Shown in pieces: positions 26,763 through 35,284 of a stretch of DNA of 55,325 nucleotides. The translations under genes and the position numbers were made by a program. This stretch comes from an uncultured Granulosicoccaceae bacterium (GTDB lineage: Bacteria; Pseudomonadota; Gammaproteobacteria; Granulosicoccales; Granulosicoccaceae): positions 1-55,325 of the forward strand of contig CALHNS010000021.1 in the NCBI GenBank assembly GCA_938035125.1, read 5' to 3'. The notes beneath the pieces are model-generated. The model ran no database searches, was not told the DNA's origin, and was given only the letters and a program-made list of their open reading frames with translations. The stretch's first letter is position 1. Every line of letters begins with the position of its first letter.

Positions 26763-28301
26763 TTATGTGTTATCACGTAAACGAAAACGTTGAATCTTAC
26801 CCGTGGCTGTTTTAGGCAGTTCATCAATAATATCGATCCAGCGAGGATACTTCCATTTTCCGATTCGCTCTTTTACAAACTCTTTAAGCTCATCAACTTG
26901 GTCAGCGTTTCGGCCCTCTTTTAGCACGATATACGCTTGCGGTTTTTCAAGATCGTCCTTATCTCGGCGAGCAACAACGGCGGCTTCTAACACATCCGGG
27001 TGCTCACTTAATGCTTGCTCAATTTCAAATGGGCTTACCCAAATACCCGAAACTTTGAACATATCATCGGTTCGGCCGCAATAGATAAAGCGTCCGCTTT
27101 TGCTCATCTCGTACTTATCACCCGTGCGTGTCCACTGCCCTTCAAATGTTGCGCGTGATTTGGCACGCTGGTTCCAGTAATCAGCCGCTGCTGATTCTCC
27201 TCGTACTAGCAGTTCACCAATGACACCTTCCTCAGTAATAGTGCCACCTCCCTCGTCCACCAGTTTTACTTCATAACCTGGTACGGCTATACCAGAGGTG
27301 CCGTATTCAATATCTGTTGGGCTGTTTGATAGGAAGATGTGTAAAAGTTCTGTCGAACCCACACCGTCCATAATGTCAGAACCTTGTAATGTTTTCCATT
27401 TACGGCCAAGTTCAGCCGGTAAGGCCTCACCGGCAGAAATACAAAGTCGCAACGGTGCGCTAGGTACGCACTGGTTGTCTTCCCACTGATGAACTAAGGC
27501 TGCATACAGTGTGGGCACACCGCAAAAAAGAGTGGGTTGATACGTTTCAAGAATGTGGGTGACAACATCGGGTGTGGGTCGGCCATTAAATAACAAGGTG
27601 GTAGCGCCAACCGATTGCGGAAACGACAAACCATTGCCCAGACCATAGGCAAAAAATAATTTAGCCGCTGAGTAGATGACATCGTCTTCGCGTATTCCAA
27701 GTACTTGCTGCCCGTAGGTATCGCAGGTTACTTTTAGTGCATCGTGAACATGTCGCACCCCTTTTGGCGTACCGGTCGAGCCAGAGGAATACAGCCAAAA
27801 TGCGACTTCATCTCCAGAACATTCTATGGCAGGCACCGGGTGTGCCTCGTTGATGAACGCTTTCCAATTTAGGGTGTTTTCAGGCGCGTTATCACCTATA
27901 ACAACGATTTTTCGTATGTGCGTTGAATCTAATGCAGCAGGTAGCACCAAGTCGAGTAATTCAAAAGATACGAACGCTATGGCTGCGCGGCTGTCGTTTA
28001 ATATGGTGCGATAAACGTCTGTAGATAACAGCGTATTGAGCGCAACCGGTTGAACCCCTGCTTTTAGAGCGCCCCAAAATAGAGACGGAAATTCGATTTG
28101 ATCCAGTACAAACATCGCTGCACGTTCTTCACGTTGGATGCCTGCGTTGTTCAGTGCGCCTGCCACTTTACCGCTTTGTTGCGCTAGCGCTGCGTAGCTC
28201 AGTTCACGTCCATCTTGCCAAGCTTCTCGATAGGCAATTTTATCTCCACGGCCCTCAGTTACATGCCGTTCAACAAACCAGTTTGACGCATTGCCGTTCA
28301 T
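26763..28301 (-). CDS. bclA: Benzoate-CoA ligase
   Basis: The 512-residue adenylate-forming enzyme activates benzoate with ATP and CoA, the entry step of the box pathway. The AMP-binding loop is YSSGSTGTPKGVRHVH (about 172-187), followed by MDGVGSTELLHIFLSN, TGDKYE and the C-terminal catalytic lysine in PKTATGKIQRFRL. The overall pattern, including NWFVERHV at the start, matches benzoate-CoA ligase rather than acetyl-CoA synthetase. AGGA lies 7 bases before the ATG. It follows the TRAP permease gene by about 30 bases. Confidence 0.9.
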   Translation of the reverse strand: MNGNASNWFVERHVTEGRGDKIAYREAWQDGRELSYAALAQQSGKVAGALNNAGIQREERAAMFVLDQIEFPSLFWGALKAGVQPVALNTLLSTDVYRTILNDSRAAIAFVSFELLDLVLPAALDSTHIRKIVVIGDNAPENTLNWKAFINEAHPVPAIECSGDEVAFWLYSSGSTGTPKGVRHVHDALKVTCDTYGQQVLGIREDDVIYSAAKLFFAYGLGNGLSFPQSVGATTLLFNGRPTPDVVTHILETYQPTLFCGVPTLYAALVHQWEDNQCVPSAPLRLCISAGEALPAELGRKWKTLQGSDIMDGVGSTELLHIFLSNSPTDIEYGTSGIAVPGYEVKLVDEGGGTITEEGVIGELLVRGESAAADYWNQRAKSRATFEGQWTRTGDKYEMSKSGRFIYCGRTDDMFKVSGIWVSPFEIEQALSEHPDVLEAAVVARRDKDDLEKPQAYIVLKEGRNADQVDELKEFVKERIGKWKYPRWIDIIDELPKTATGKIQRFRLRDNT

Positions 28302-28330
28302 AAATAATCCTATCGATTAACTGAGTCGTT

Positions 28331-29827
28331 TTACAAAGGAAGTAACGCCAAGGTGATAAAAGGGAACGCTACTAAAATTGCCACTCTAACTAAATCAGTG
28401 AATACAAAATAAATCACCGCTTTGTAGGTTTCAACGATGGGGGTTTGTTTGTCCATCGAATTGATGACGAATAAATTCATTCCCACAGGTGGGGTTATTA
28501 GCCCAACTTCCACCACGATTAACACCAGAATACCAAACCAAATGGCCGTTTGTTCGATGTTGAGTCGGTTAAGTGAGCCTTGAGTGACACCCCGTAACCC
28601 CAGTTCGCGGGTGATGTCACGCGACAAGGCCTCACCACTTGCCAGCGTATTTTGAGCTTGTTGCAACGCGGCAGCGGGCAGTTCTGCGCCACTGGCAATC
28701 AGTGCATCAAGACGTGCGCCCTGCAATTGCACCATCGACACCAGACCAAAATCCAGCTCTTGCATAATGGGCCAAAAGATAGGAATCGTTAATAAAATCA
28801 TGGATAAGCTATCCATAACGCAGCCGAGTAGCAAATAAAAGGCAAGGATCATGATTAACACAACAATGGGGCTGAAGCCACTGGTTGATACCCAAGCGGC
28901 AGCCTCTTGAGGCAACTGGGTGAGCGCAAGAAAACCGTTATAAAACGCAGCCCCCAACACAATAAAAAATATCATCCCGGTTGAGCGTGCCGTTACGAAA
29001 AAGCTCTCTTTAAGTGAGAACCAATTTAAGCCTCCAACTGACCAAGCAATTAAGCCGGTGCCTAATGCGCCAACCGCTGCCCCTTCAGTGGGTGTAAACC
29101 AGCCTAAATAAATTCCACCGACTACCATGAGAAATACTAATAAAACGGGCCACACATCGAACAACGCTTTAAAGCGTTCTGTGTAAGGCACTCGCGGACG
29201 GGTACCTGCAGAGCTTGGGTTTACGCGAACATAGATGGCTATGGCTATCATGTACCCTAGTGCAGCGAGGATGCCGGGGATAAAAGCTGCAAGAAATAAT
29301 TTAGCGATATTTTGTTCAGTAAGGATGGCGTAAATCACCAGCACCACAGACGGGGGTATTAATATGCCTAGCGTGCCGCCAGCTGCTAACGTTGCCGTTG
29401 AAAACCCACCGGCATATCCATAACGGCGAAGTTCAGGTAAAGCCACACGACCCATGGTTGCAGCGGTTGCTAACGATGAGCCACATATAGCGCCGAAGCC
29501 TGCACACGATCCCACAGCCGCCATGGCCACCCCGCCTTTACGATGACCAAGCCACCCTTCCGCAGCTTTAAAGAGTGCTTGACTCATACCGCCTAAGGTA
29601 GCGAAGTGCCCCATAAGTAAAAACATCGGTACGATCGATAATGAATAGTTTGAAAAGGTTGTGTAAGTTTCAGCCTTTAACCGAGCGAATGGCAAGTTCG
29701 TATCGCCGGTAACCAGAATAAGCCCGACAAGCCCTGCGAAAAACATCGCAAGGCCGATGGGTACGCGCAGAAAAATTAAAATGAGCAGTGCTGGAAAAGA
29801 CAGCAAGCCGATCATCAGATCACTCAA
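28331..29827 (-). CDS. TRAP transporter large permease (DctM) with an extra hydrophilic insert
   Basis: The 498-residue membrane protein has the DctM fold: FLRVPIGLAMFFAGL, a GSSLATAATMG motif, GGTLGILIPPSVVLVIYA (about 150-167), WFTPTEGAAVG, and VGLITPPVGMNLFVI (about 441-455). It is longer than the usual 425-440 residues because residues about 361-428 form a mostly hydrophilic, Ala/Glu/Gln-rich segment between two family motifs (IFWPIMQEL and IWFGILV). It works with the DctQ and DctP genes just upstream. Position before the benzoate-CoA ligase suggests uptake of benzoate or another aromatic acid. Confidence 0.88.
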   Translation of the reverse strand: MSDLMIGLLSFPALLILIFLRVPIGLAMFFAGLVGLILVTGDTNLPFARLKAETYTTFSNYSLSIVPMFLLMGHFATLGGMSQALFKAAEGWLGHRKGGVAMAAVGSCAGFGAICGSSLATAATMGRVALPELRRYGYAGGFSTATLAAGGTLGILIPPSVVLVIYAILTEQNIAKLFLAAFIPGILAALGYMIAIAIYVRVNPSSAGTRPRVPYTERFKALFDVWPVLLVFLMVVGGIYLGWFTPTEGAAVGALGTGLIAWSVGGLNWFSLKESFFVTARSTGMIFFIVLGAAFYNGFLALTQLPQEAAAWVSTSGFSPIVVLIMILAFYLLLGCVMDSLSMILLTIPIFWPIMQELDFGLVSMVQLQGARLDALIASGAELPAAALQQAQNTLASGEALSRDITRELGLRGVTQGSLNRLNIEQTAIWFGILVLIVVEVGLITPPVGMNLFVINSMDKQTPIVETYKAVIYFVFTDLVRVAILVAFPFITLALLPL

Positions 29828-30408
29828 TGGTCTGCCTCTAGCTCGCTGGGTATAAGCGTTTTCCCCGTGGTAAATTCGATAAACCGGGAAAGGGCTATAT
29901 GAATGGCGACAATCGCTGCAGCGATTGCTCCGGGTAAACTAATGGCGTAACCCCACCACACGGGAAACTGCAACAGTAAGGTGGTTTGGCCAGAGCTTCG
30001 CTTACTTTCCAAACCGCCTAATAGCTTCACAGCGATGAGAATAAGCACCGCAGCAAATACGATTTCTATCAGCATGCGCAGGAAGCGATTGATACGTTGT
30101 GGAAGTCGGGCGGTAAGGATATCGACCGAGGCATGCGCGCCGTTGATTTGGCATAAGGGTAAAAAGGCAAAGACGGTAAAAGCCATGCCAGCCTCTACCA
30201 GTTCAAAATCACCGTTAATTGGGCCCACACCGGTTGCAAGCAGTGCGTTGGATATTTCTGGAGCAACGCTTTGTAGAAAATCGCTGTGAAGAATCGAATT
30301 TAAAGATCGCCCAATGATTGATAGGCAAGTCATTACAACAAGCGTGCTAAGAGCAAAGCCGCCGAGTATTGCAAAAGCTCTTGCGAGTTTAGTAACGAAT
30401 TGATGCAT
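29824..30408 (-). CDS. TRAP transporter small permease (DctQ)
   Basis: The 194-residue inner-membrane protein has four hydrophobic helices typical of DctQ: one near residues 10-32, a central pair, and a last one near WGYAISLPGAIAAAIVAIHIAL. ICQINGAHASVDI-like (LCQINGAHASVDILTARLP) is the family motif. It overlaps dctM by 4 bases and follows dctP after a strong hairpin. It forms the membrane complex with DctM. Confidence 0.88.
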   Translation of the reverse strand: MHQFVTKLARAFAILGGFALSTLVVMTCLSIIGRSLNSILHSDFLQSVAPEISNALLATGVGPINGDFELVEAGMAFTVFAFLPLCQINGAHASVDILTARLPQRINRFLRMLIEIVFAAVLILIAVKLLGGLESKRSSGQTTLLLQFPVWWGYAISLPGAIAAAIVAIHIALSRFIEFTTGKTLIPSELEADH

Positions 30409-30427
30409 CGATAGAGGTGAAAATTAG

Positions 30428-30463
30428 AACAGGCTGCAACCCATATTAATTGCAGCCTGTTCT
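30428..30463 (-). terminator. Strong inverted repeat between dctP and dctQ, probable attenuator or mRNA-end hairpin
   Basis: GAACAGGCTGCAA (30428-30440) and TTGCAGCCTGTTC (30451-30463) form a perfect 13-bp stem with a 10-base loop, starting 6 bases after the dctP stop. On the transcribed strand it is followed by only a short T-rich stretch (TAATTTTC), so termination would be partial. Such hairpins after binding-protein genes usually raise the amount of binding protein relative to the permeases. Confidence 0.7.
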
Positions 30464-30469
30464 GTATGG

Positions 30470-31516
30470 CTACATTTCTGCCGTAGCACCTTTACATTCG
30501 CCAGCCATTAACGCCTTAGCTCGATCGATCAGCGCCTGCCCATCGATATCTTTCTCGGCTAGATCAGCGATCCAAGTGTCGTAGATTGGGTTAACAAGAG
30601 CTGCCCATTCACTGGTGTCTGTAATTGTGATGATCTCGTTACCGTTATCCACCGCAACTTGTCGGGCTGGGCCATCGGCATCGGCTTGGACGCCACCAGC
30701 AAAAATAGAAAACTCAAGCCCAGAGTTATCATCGATAACCGCTTTTAAATCGTCATCAAGTGCGTCGTACACACCTTTGTTCATAGCCAGTACGAAAGTT
30801 AGTGTGTAAAGAGCTGGGCCTTCAAATTCTGTATGAAATTCTACAAGCTCAGGAATTTTCAATGCCGCCGTAACTTCCCAAGGAATGGTTGTGCCATCGA
30901 TAACGCCTTTAGAGAGACCTTCAGGAACAGCCGGTACGGGCATGCCAACCGGTGTGGCACCTGCAAGTTCTAATAACTCGTTAACGAGGCGAGAGCCACC
31001 GCGAATTTTTAAACCTTGAAGATCAGCGGGTTCATTAACAGGCTCGTTGGTATGGAACATGCCAGGACCGTGCACCCATGTGCCTAATATTTTAACGTCT
31101 TTAAATTCTGTGGCAGCCATGTTGGATTCAAACAGATTCCAATAAGCACAGGATGCTGCACGCGCATCTTCAACCATAAACGGTAATTCAAACACTTCTG
31201 TTGATGGGAAACGGCCCGGTGTGTATCCCACCACGGTCCAAACAACATCGGCTATGCCATCGATGGCTTGATCCATCAGTTCTGGTGGCGAGCCACCCAG
31301 TTGCATGGATGGAAAACGATCCACTTTTATGCGGCCATCGGAAGCTTCTTCTACTTTGTCGGCCCACACATCTAATACCAGTTTTGGAACGTTGGCTTGT
31401 GCTGGCAGAAATTGGTGCAATTTAAGCGTTACATCTTGCGCGTGAGCACCGGTTGAAAAGGCTGTGGCCATGACGGCAGCAGCCAATGGACGAAGTAAGG
31501 TTTTTAAAGTGGACAT
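30470..31516 (-). CDS. TRAP transporter periplasmic binding protein (DctP)
   Basis: The 348-residue protein has a Sec signal peptide (hydrophobic core AAAVMATAFSTG, cleavage after AHA) and the DctP fold: LKLHQFLPAQANVPK, the organic-acid site region GLKIRGGSRLVNELLELAGATPVGM with its conserved Arg (about 170), and VPEGLSKGVIDGTTIPWEV. It captures the substrate for the DctQM permease. AAGGA lies 6 bases before the ATG. It is the first gene of the benzoate operon; ligand inferred as an aromatic or related carboxylate. Confidence 0.9.
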   Translation of the reverse strand: MSTLKTLLRPLAAAVMATAFSTGAHAQDVTLKLHQFLPAQANVPKLVLDVWADKVEEASDGRIKVDRFPSMQLGGSPPELMDQAIDGIADVVWTVVGYTPGRFPSTEVFELPFMVEDARAASCAYWNLFESNMAATEFKDVKILGTWVHGPGMFHTNEPVNEPADLQGLKIRGGSRLVNELLELAGATPVGMPVPAVPEGLSKGVIDGTTIPWEVTAALKIPELVEFHTEFEGPALYTLTFVLAMNKGVYDALDDDLKAVIDDNSGLEFSIFAGGVQADADGPARQVAVDNGNEIITITDTSEWAALVNPIYDTWIADLAEKDIDGQALIDRAKALMAGECKGATAEM

Positions 31517-31557
31517 TACGATTCCTTTTCCTCTTAATTTTGGTTGATTCGAGCCAT

Positions 31558-31618
31558 ACTTTGCCCGGCCTAGGAGCCTTCATTTTAAGCACAACCGCTT
31601 TGCAAAGTCACGCAAAGT
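31558..31618. promoter_or_regulatory. Cluster of ACTTTGC heptamers upstream of dctP
   Basis: ACTTTGC occurs on the plus strand at 31558-31564 and on the minus strand at 31602-31608 and 31612-31618, the last two exactly 10 bases apart. The middle copy sits in a 10-base palindrome CTTTGCAAAG (31598-31607). They fill the spacer between paaE and dctP, where the promoter of the benzoate operon should be. Similar TTTGCAAA occurs before paaZ/paaK. Regulator unknown. Confidence 0.4.
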
Positions 31619-31660
31619 ATCGTTGTCTAGGCGCAAGAGGCTTGATTTTCAACGATATAA

Positions 31661-32770
31661 TCAATGCCCGGCTTGATCATAGTCCCATTCCACCGTTTCG
31701 GACACTGGCACCGCCTGGCACGTTAATACAAAGCCTGCATTCACCTGATCGTCTTCTAGGGCGTGGTTCGCAAGCATCTCCACTTCGCCTGTCAATATTT
31801 TCGCTTTGCACGTTGAACACACCCCAGCTTTACAGGCATAAGGTGCGTCTAATTGATTCTCTGTGGCCGCCTCGAGTAGCGTACTGCCATCGTTAATAAC
31901 CAGCGTTCGAGTTTCACCCCCAAGGGTCACTTTGCCTTTCACACCGTGCTTGTGTGTGTTAACACTTTGTGCCCGTTGCTTGGTGCGACCCAGTTGCGCA
32001 CTGCCAAACAATTCAAGTCGAATACTGTCTTTCGATACGCCTAGCGCTTGCAAGGTATCTCGTATGCCAATCATCATGGGTTCTGGGCCACACAGGTACA
32101 CCATGTCTATAACACTGATGTTTATCCACGTTGCTAATAACGCCTTGCATTTTGCCGCATCCACTCGGCCTCGAAACAATTCAATCTCAGTGCTTTGATC
32201 TTCTAAAATATGCACCACTGTAAAGCGATTCAAGTTTTGGTTCTTTAAATCTTCTAATTCTTCACGGAACATGATGGTATTGGCGCTGCGATTGGCGTAA
32301 ACCAATGAGTAATGAGCGTTAGCGTTTTTTTGTAAACCTGATTTGATAATGGACAGTATGGGGGTAATGCCTGAGCCACCGGCGAACGCTAAGTATCGAG
32401 GCTTATCATGGTTTACGCTGGCAAAAAAGTTACCCATCGGTGGCATGGCTTCAACGGTGTCCCCTACTTTTAATTCCATGTTTGCCCATGTTGAAAACGC
32501 CCCACCATCTACTCGTTTGATTCCCACTTGCAGCACATCATCGGTATCTGCGGCACAAATAGAATAGGAGCGACGCAACTCTTCTCCATCAAAGTTTTTT
32601 CGAAACGTAAGATACTGACCCGGCGTAAATGTAAACGCATCGCTACTGTGTGGTTTTAAGGTCAGAACCACCGCATCGCGAATCGTTTTATGAATGTGGG
32701 TAACCGTTAAACGATGAAACTGATTCAAGAGCGTATTCTCATAAGCATTTGAAGTATTCGAAAGGTTCAA
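31661..32770 (-). CDS. paaE: PaaE, reductase of phenylacetyl-CoA epoxidase
   Basis: The 369-residue protein supplies electrons from NADPH to the PaaABC(D) epoxidase. It contains an FAD-binding domain (FTPGQYLTFR, RRSYSICAA), an NADPH domain (LAFAGGSGITPILSII, YLCGPEPMM) and a C-terminal plant-type [2Fe-2S] ferredoxin with CKAGVCSTCKAKI and a later cysteine in FVLTCQA. It overlaps paaD by 32 bases when the ATG at 32770 is used. A later start is possible since homology becomes clear from QFHRLTV. Last gene of the paa operon. Confidence 0.93.
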   Translation of the reverse strand: MNLSNTSNAYENTLLNQFHRLTVTHIHKTIRDAVVLTLKPHSSDAFTFTPGQYLTFRKNFDGEELRRSYSICAADTDDVLQVGIKRVDGGAFSTWANMELKVGDTVEAMPPMGNFFASVNHDKPRYLAFAGGSGITPILSIIKSGLQKNANAHYSLVYANRSANTIMFREELEDLKNQNLNRFTVVHILEDQSTEIELFRGRVDAAKCKALLATWINISVIDMVYLCGPEPMMIGIRDTLQALGVSKDSIRLELFGSAQLGRTKQRAQSVNTHKHGVKGKVTLGGETRTLVINDGSTLLEAATENQLDAPYACKAGVCSTCKAKILTGEVEMLANHALEDDQVNAGFVLTCQAVPVSETVEWDYDQAGH

Positions 32771-33209
32771 GACAATCTAAACAGCGCCACTGCGCTTTAC
32801 ACGGAGTGGATCCGAATTGGCTGATTTTTTCTAGCTGATTTGATTGACATTGTGGGCAGCGTTTGGGGCCACCTGAGGCTTCGGGTGCTGCAATACCATA
32901 GCTTTCGAGTTTGATGCGCCCTTCATCTGACATCCAATCGGTTGTCCATGCTGGCGCTATCTTTGTTTCTAAATTTAGGTGTTGTATACCGCGGCGAGCG
33001 AGCTCTGTTGAAATGTTTGATTCTATTTCACGCATGGCTGGGCAGCCTGAATACGTTGGAGTGATAACAACACTCACTTGATTGTCATTAACACGAACCT
33101 CTCTAACCACGCCTAAGTCAACAATAGAAATAACTGGAATTTCAGGGTCGGCTATTTGTTCAAGCCATTGCCAAACTTGTTCCGTGGTAAAAGCTTGTGC
33201 GCTCACCAC
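32739..33209 (-). CDS. paaD: PaaD, Fe-S maturation-type subunit of the phenylacetyl-CoA epoxidase system
   Basis: The 156-residue protein has an N-terminal DUF59/MIP18-like domain (about 10-90; QIADPEIPVISIVDLGVVREV and TPTYSGCPAM with its conserved Cys). A C-terminal zinc-ribbon-like tail has CPQCQSNQLE and CLDCLEPFEYFKC. PaaD is thought to help iron-sulfur or metal assembly for the complex. GTG at 33209 (or 33206) is the start, overlapping the paaC stop, with AGGGG just upstream, so translation is coupled. Confidence 0.92.
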   Translation of the reverse strand: MVSAQAFTTEQVWQWLEQIADPEIPVISIVDLGVVREVRVNDNQVSVVITPTYSGCPAMREIESNISTELARRGIQHLNLETKIAPAWTTDWMSDEGRIKLESYGIAAPEASGGPKRCPQCQSNQLEKISQFGSTPCKAQWRCLDCLEPFEYFKCL

Positions 33210-33967
33210 GTAGCCCCTGGATAAGAGCGTTGCAGTGTTTGCATAACGGCTAGCATATGACCTAAATGCTCAGTATGGCGAACGCCGTTACGGCCGCCGG
33301 TGTGTGCAAATGGATCGTCTGGTGCGGTTAAGCACGCCTCATTTAGGGTACTGAACACCGTGTCGTTCCAAGCTTTACGCATCGATGCCGGTAAGGGTGC
33401 AATACCTTGGCTATGCATTGCCACATCGGTATCATCTTCGCCAAATAGCTCGCCTGTGTACGGCCACAGGTAATTCACAGCGGTTTGCATTAATTGATTG
33501 CTGAGCTCTGTGCCGTCGCCCAAAGCGATAACGGTTTCGGCAGAACGTTCAAGATGATATTGCGCCTCTTTAAGTGATTTATGTGCGATATCAGAAACCC
33601 GTTGTTCTGAAGAGTTTTGTAGCGCGGATAACCACGGCACCTGAAACGCATCAAAAAAGAATTGCCTCGCCATGGTGCGACCAAAATCTTCATTGGGCAC
33701 TTCAAGCATTAACACATTACGAAAATCGTACACATCACGCAGGAAGGCAAGATCGTCATTGCTGCGTCCTGCCCCTTCCACATCAGCTGCATAAGCTAAC
33801 CACAATTGTGTTTGTCCAATAAGGTCAAGTGCGGTATTCGCTAAAGCGATATCTTCTTCTAGCGCAGGTGCTGTACCACACCATTCGGATGTTCTGTGGC
33901 CCAACACTAAGGCGTTGTCACCTTGCCTGAGTAAGAATTCAAATAAATGAGGGTTGCCCGCCGTCAT
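33203..33967 (-). CDS. paaC: PaaC, structural subunit of phenylacetyl-CoA epoxidase
   Basis: The 254-residue helical protein resembles the di-iron fold but serves as the structural partner of PaaA. Family features are LRQGDNALVLGHRTSEWCG, ALDLIGQTQLWLAYA and the stretch HKSLKEAQYHLERS. The start ATG overlaps the paaB stop (TAATG), and the gene runs into paaD. The usual length is about 250 residues. Confidence 0.93.
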   Translation of the reverse strand: MTAGNPHLFEFLLRQGDNALVLGHRTSEWCGTAPALEEDIALANTALDLIGQTQLWLAYAADVEGAGRSNDDLAFLRDVYDFRNVLMLEVPNEDFGRTMARQFFFDAFQVPWLSALQNSSEQRVSDIAHKSLKEAQYHLERSAETVIALGDGTELSNQLMQTAVNYLWPYTGELFGEDDTDVAMHSQGIAPLPASMRKAWNDTVFSTLNEACLTAPDDPFAHTGGRNGVRHTEHLGHMLAVMQTLQRSYPGATW

Positions 33968-34257
33968 TACATGTTGCCTGCTTCATCGGGAAGGTCATAA
34001 AACGTTGGGTGACGGTACACCTTATCGGATGCTGGTTCGTATAACGGGCCTTTGTCGCTTGGGCTTGATGCGGAAATTGCGGCCGCTTCAACAACCCAAA
34101 TGCTGGTGCCTTCATTTCGACGAGTATAAACATCTCTTGCGTTTTTAATCGCACGTTCGGCATCGGGTGCATGCAATGAGCCTACGTGTCGGTGGCTCAT
34201 GCCGTGCTGGCCGCGAATAAACACTTCCCACAAAGGCCATTCTTTAGTTGTTGTCAT
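33967..34257 (-). CDS. paaB: PaaB, small subunit of phenylacetyl-CoA epoxidase
   Basis: This 96-residue protein matches PaaB, which bridges PaaAC units in the epoxidase. Recognisable are WPLWEVFIRGQHGMSHRHVG at the start, LHAPDAERAIKNARDVYTRR in the middle and the DKVYRHPTFYDLPDE end. The ATG at 34257 (MTTTKEW) has AGGA 7 bases upstream and matches relatives; an in-frame start at 34317 would overlap paaA. Confidence 0.94.
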   Translation of the reverse strand: MTTTKEWPLWEVFIRGQHGMSHRHVGSLHAPDAERAIKNARDVYTRRNEGTSIWVVEAAAISASSPSDKGPLYEPASDKVYRHPTFYDLPDEAGNM

Positions 34258-34261
34258 GTTG

Positions 34262-35272
34262 TTATCCTGCGGCCACTTGCGTAGTAGCTTTTTTCTTAGC
34301 GGCTTTTTTATTGGCATGTGCCATCATGGCCTCTCGTACCCAAGCGCCATCATTCCACGCTTTTTGGCGAGCGGTTAAGCGTTCAGTGTTGCATGGGCCA
34401 TTGCCTGCCAGCACATCGTTGAATTCATTCCAGTCGGGTTGTGAGAAATCATAGTGTTGGGTTTCTTCGTTCCACTTAAGGTGCTCATCAGGAATGTTTA
34501 AGCCAAGGTATTCGGCTTGCGGAACCGTTTCATCAACAAACTTCTGACGAAGCTCGTCGTTAGAATTCATTTTTATTTTCCACGCCATTGATTGTGCTGA
34601 GTGAACGCTGTCTTTATCCGATGGGCCGAACATCATTAACGAGGGGTACCAAAATCGATTCAATGCATCTTGTGCCATACGATGTTGATCGGTTGTGCCG
34701 TTTTTTGCCATGGCAATCATGATGTGAAAACCTTGGCGTTGATGAAAGCTCTCTTCTTTGCATATTCGCACCATAGATCGTGCATAAGGGCCATAGGAGG
34801 TGCCTTGCAATGGAACTTGATTCATAATGGCAGCACCATCGACCAACCAACCCACCGCTCCCATGTCGGCCCACGTTAAGGTGGGGTAGTTAAAGATGGA
34901 AGAGTATTTCATTTGTCCGTTATGCAGCATTTCGAACATTTCATCTCGGCTGATGCCTAGGGTTTCAGCTGCGCAATAAAGGTATAAGCCGTGGCCAGCT
35001 TCATCTTGAACTTTAGCCAATAGATTTGCTTTGCGTTCCAAGGTGGGCGCACGCGTTATCCAATTCCCTTCTGGTAGCTGCCCAACAATTTCAGAGTGCG
35101 CATGTTGGCCAATCTGACGCACAAGATTTTTACGATAACCCTCTGGCATATAATCTTTGGGTTCAATTTTTTCCCCGCGATTAATGCGTTCCTGAAATGC
35201 TCTGTCTTCAGGCGACATCTCTTCAAGTGACTGCACCGACTTTCCGGTTGATTTGATTGACTGTGCGTACAT
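34262..35272 (-). CDS. paaA: PaaA, catalytic di-iron subunit of phenylacetyl-CoA epoxidase
   Basis: The 336-residue protein binds the di-iron centre that epoxidises phenylacetyl-CoA at C1-C2. Ligand motifs visible are [17 protein letters not shown] (about 110-126) and [13 protein letters not shown] (about 172-184). Two adjacent ATGs exist; AGGAG is 6 bases before the second (35272) and 3 before the first (35275), so I chose the second. It ends in a lysine-rich tail (NKKAAKKKA) that is probably disordered. Follows the thiolase gene by about 10 bases. Confidence 0.94.
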   Translation of the reverse strand: MYAQSIKSTGKSVQSLEEMSPEDRAFQERINRGEKIEPKDYMPEGYRKNLVRQIGQHAHSEIVGQLPEGNWITRAPTLERKANLLAKVQDEAGHGLYLYCAAETLGISRDEMFEMLHNGQMKYSSIFNYPTLTWADMGAVGWLVDGAAIMNQVPLQGTSYGPYARSMVRICKEESFHQRQGFHIMIAMAKNGTTDQHRMAQDALNRFWYPSLMMFGPSDKDSVHSAQSMAWKIKMNSNDELRQKFVDETVPQAEYLGLNIPDEHLKWNEETQHYDFSQPDWNEFNDVLAGNGPCNTERLTARQKAWNDGAWVREAMMAHANKKAAKKKATTQVAAG

Positions 35273-35284
35273 CATTCACTCCTA

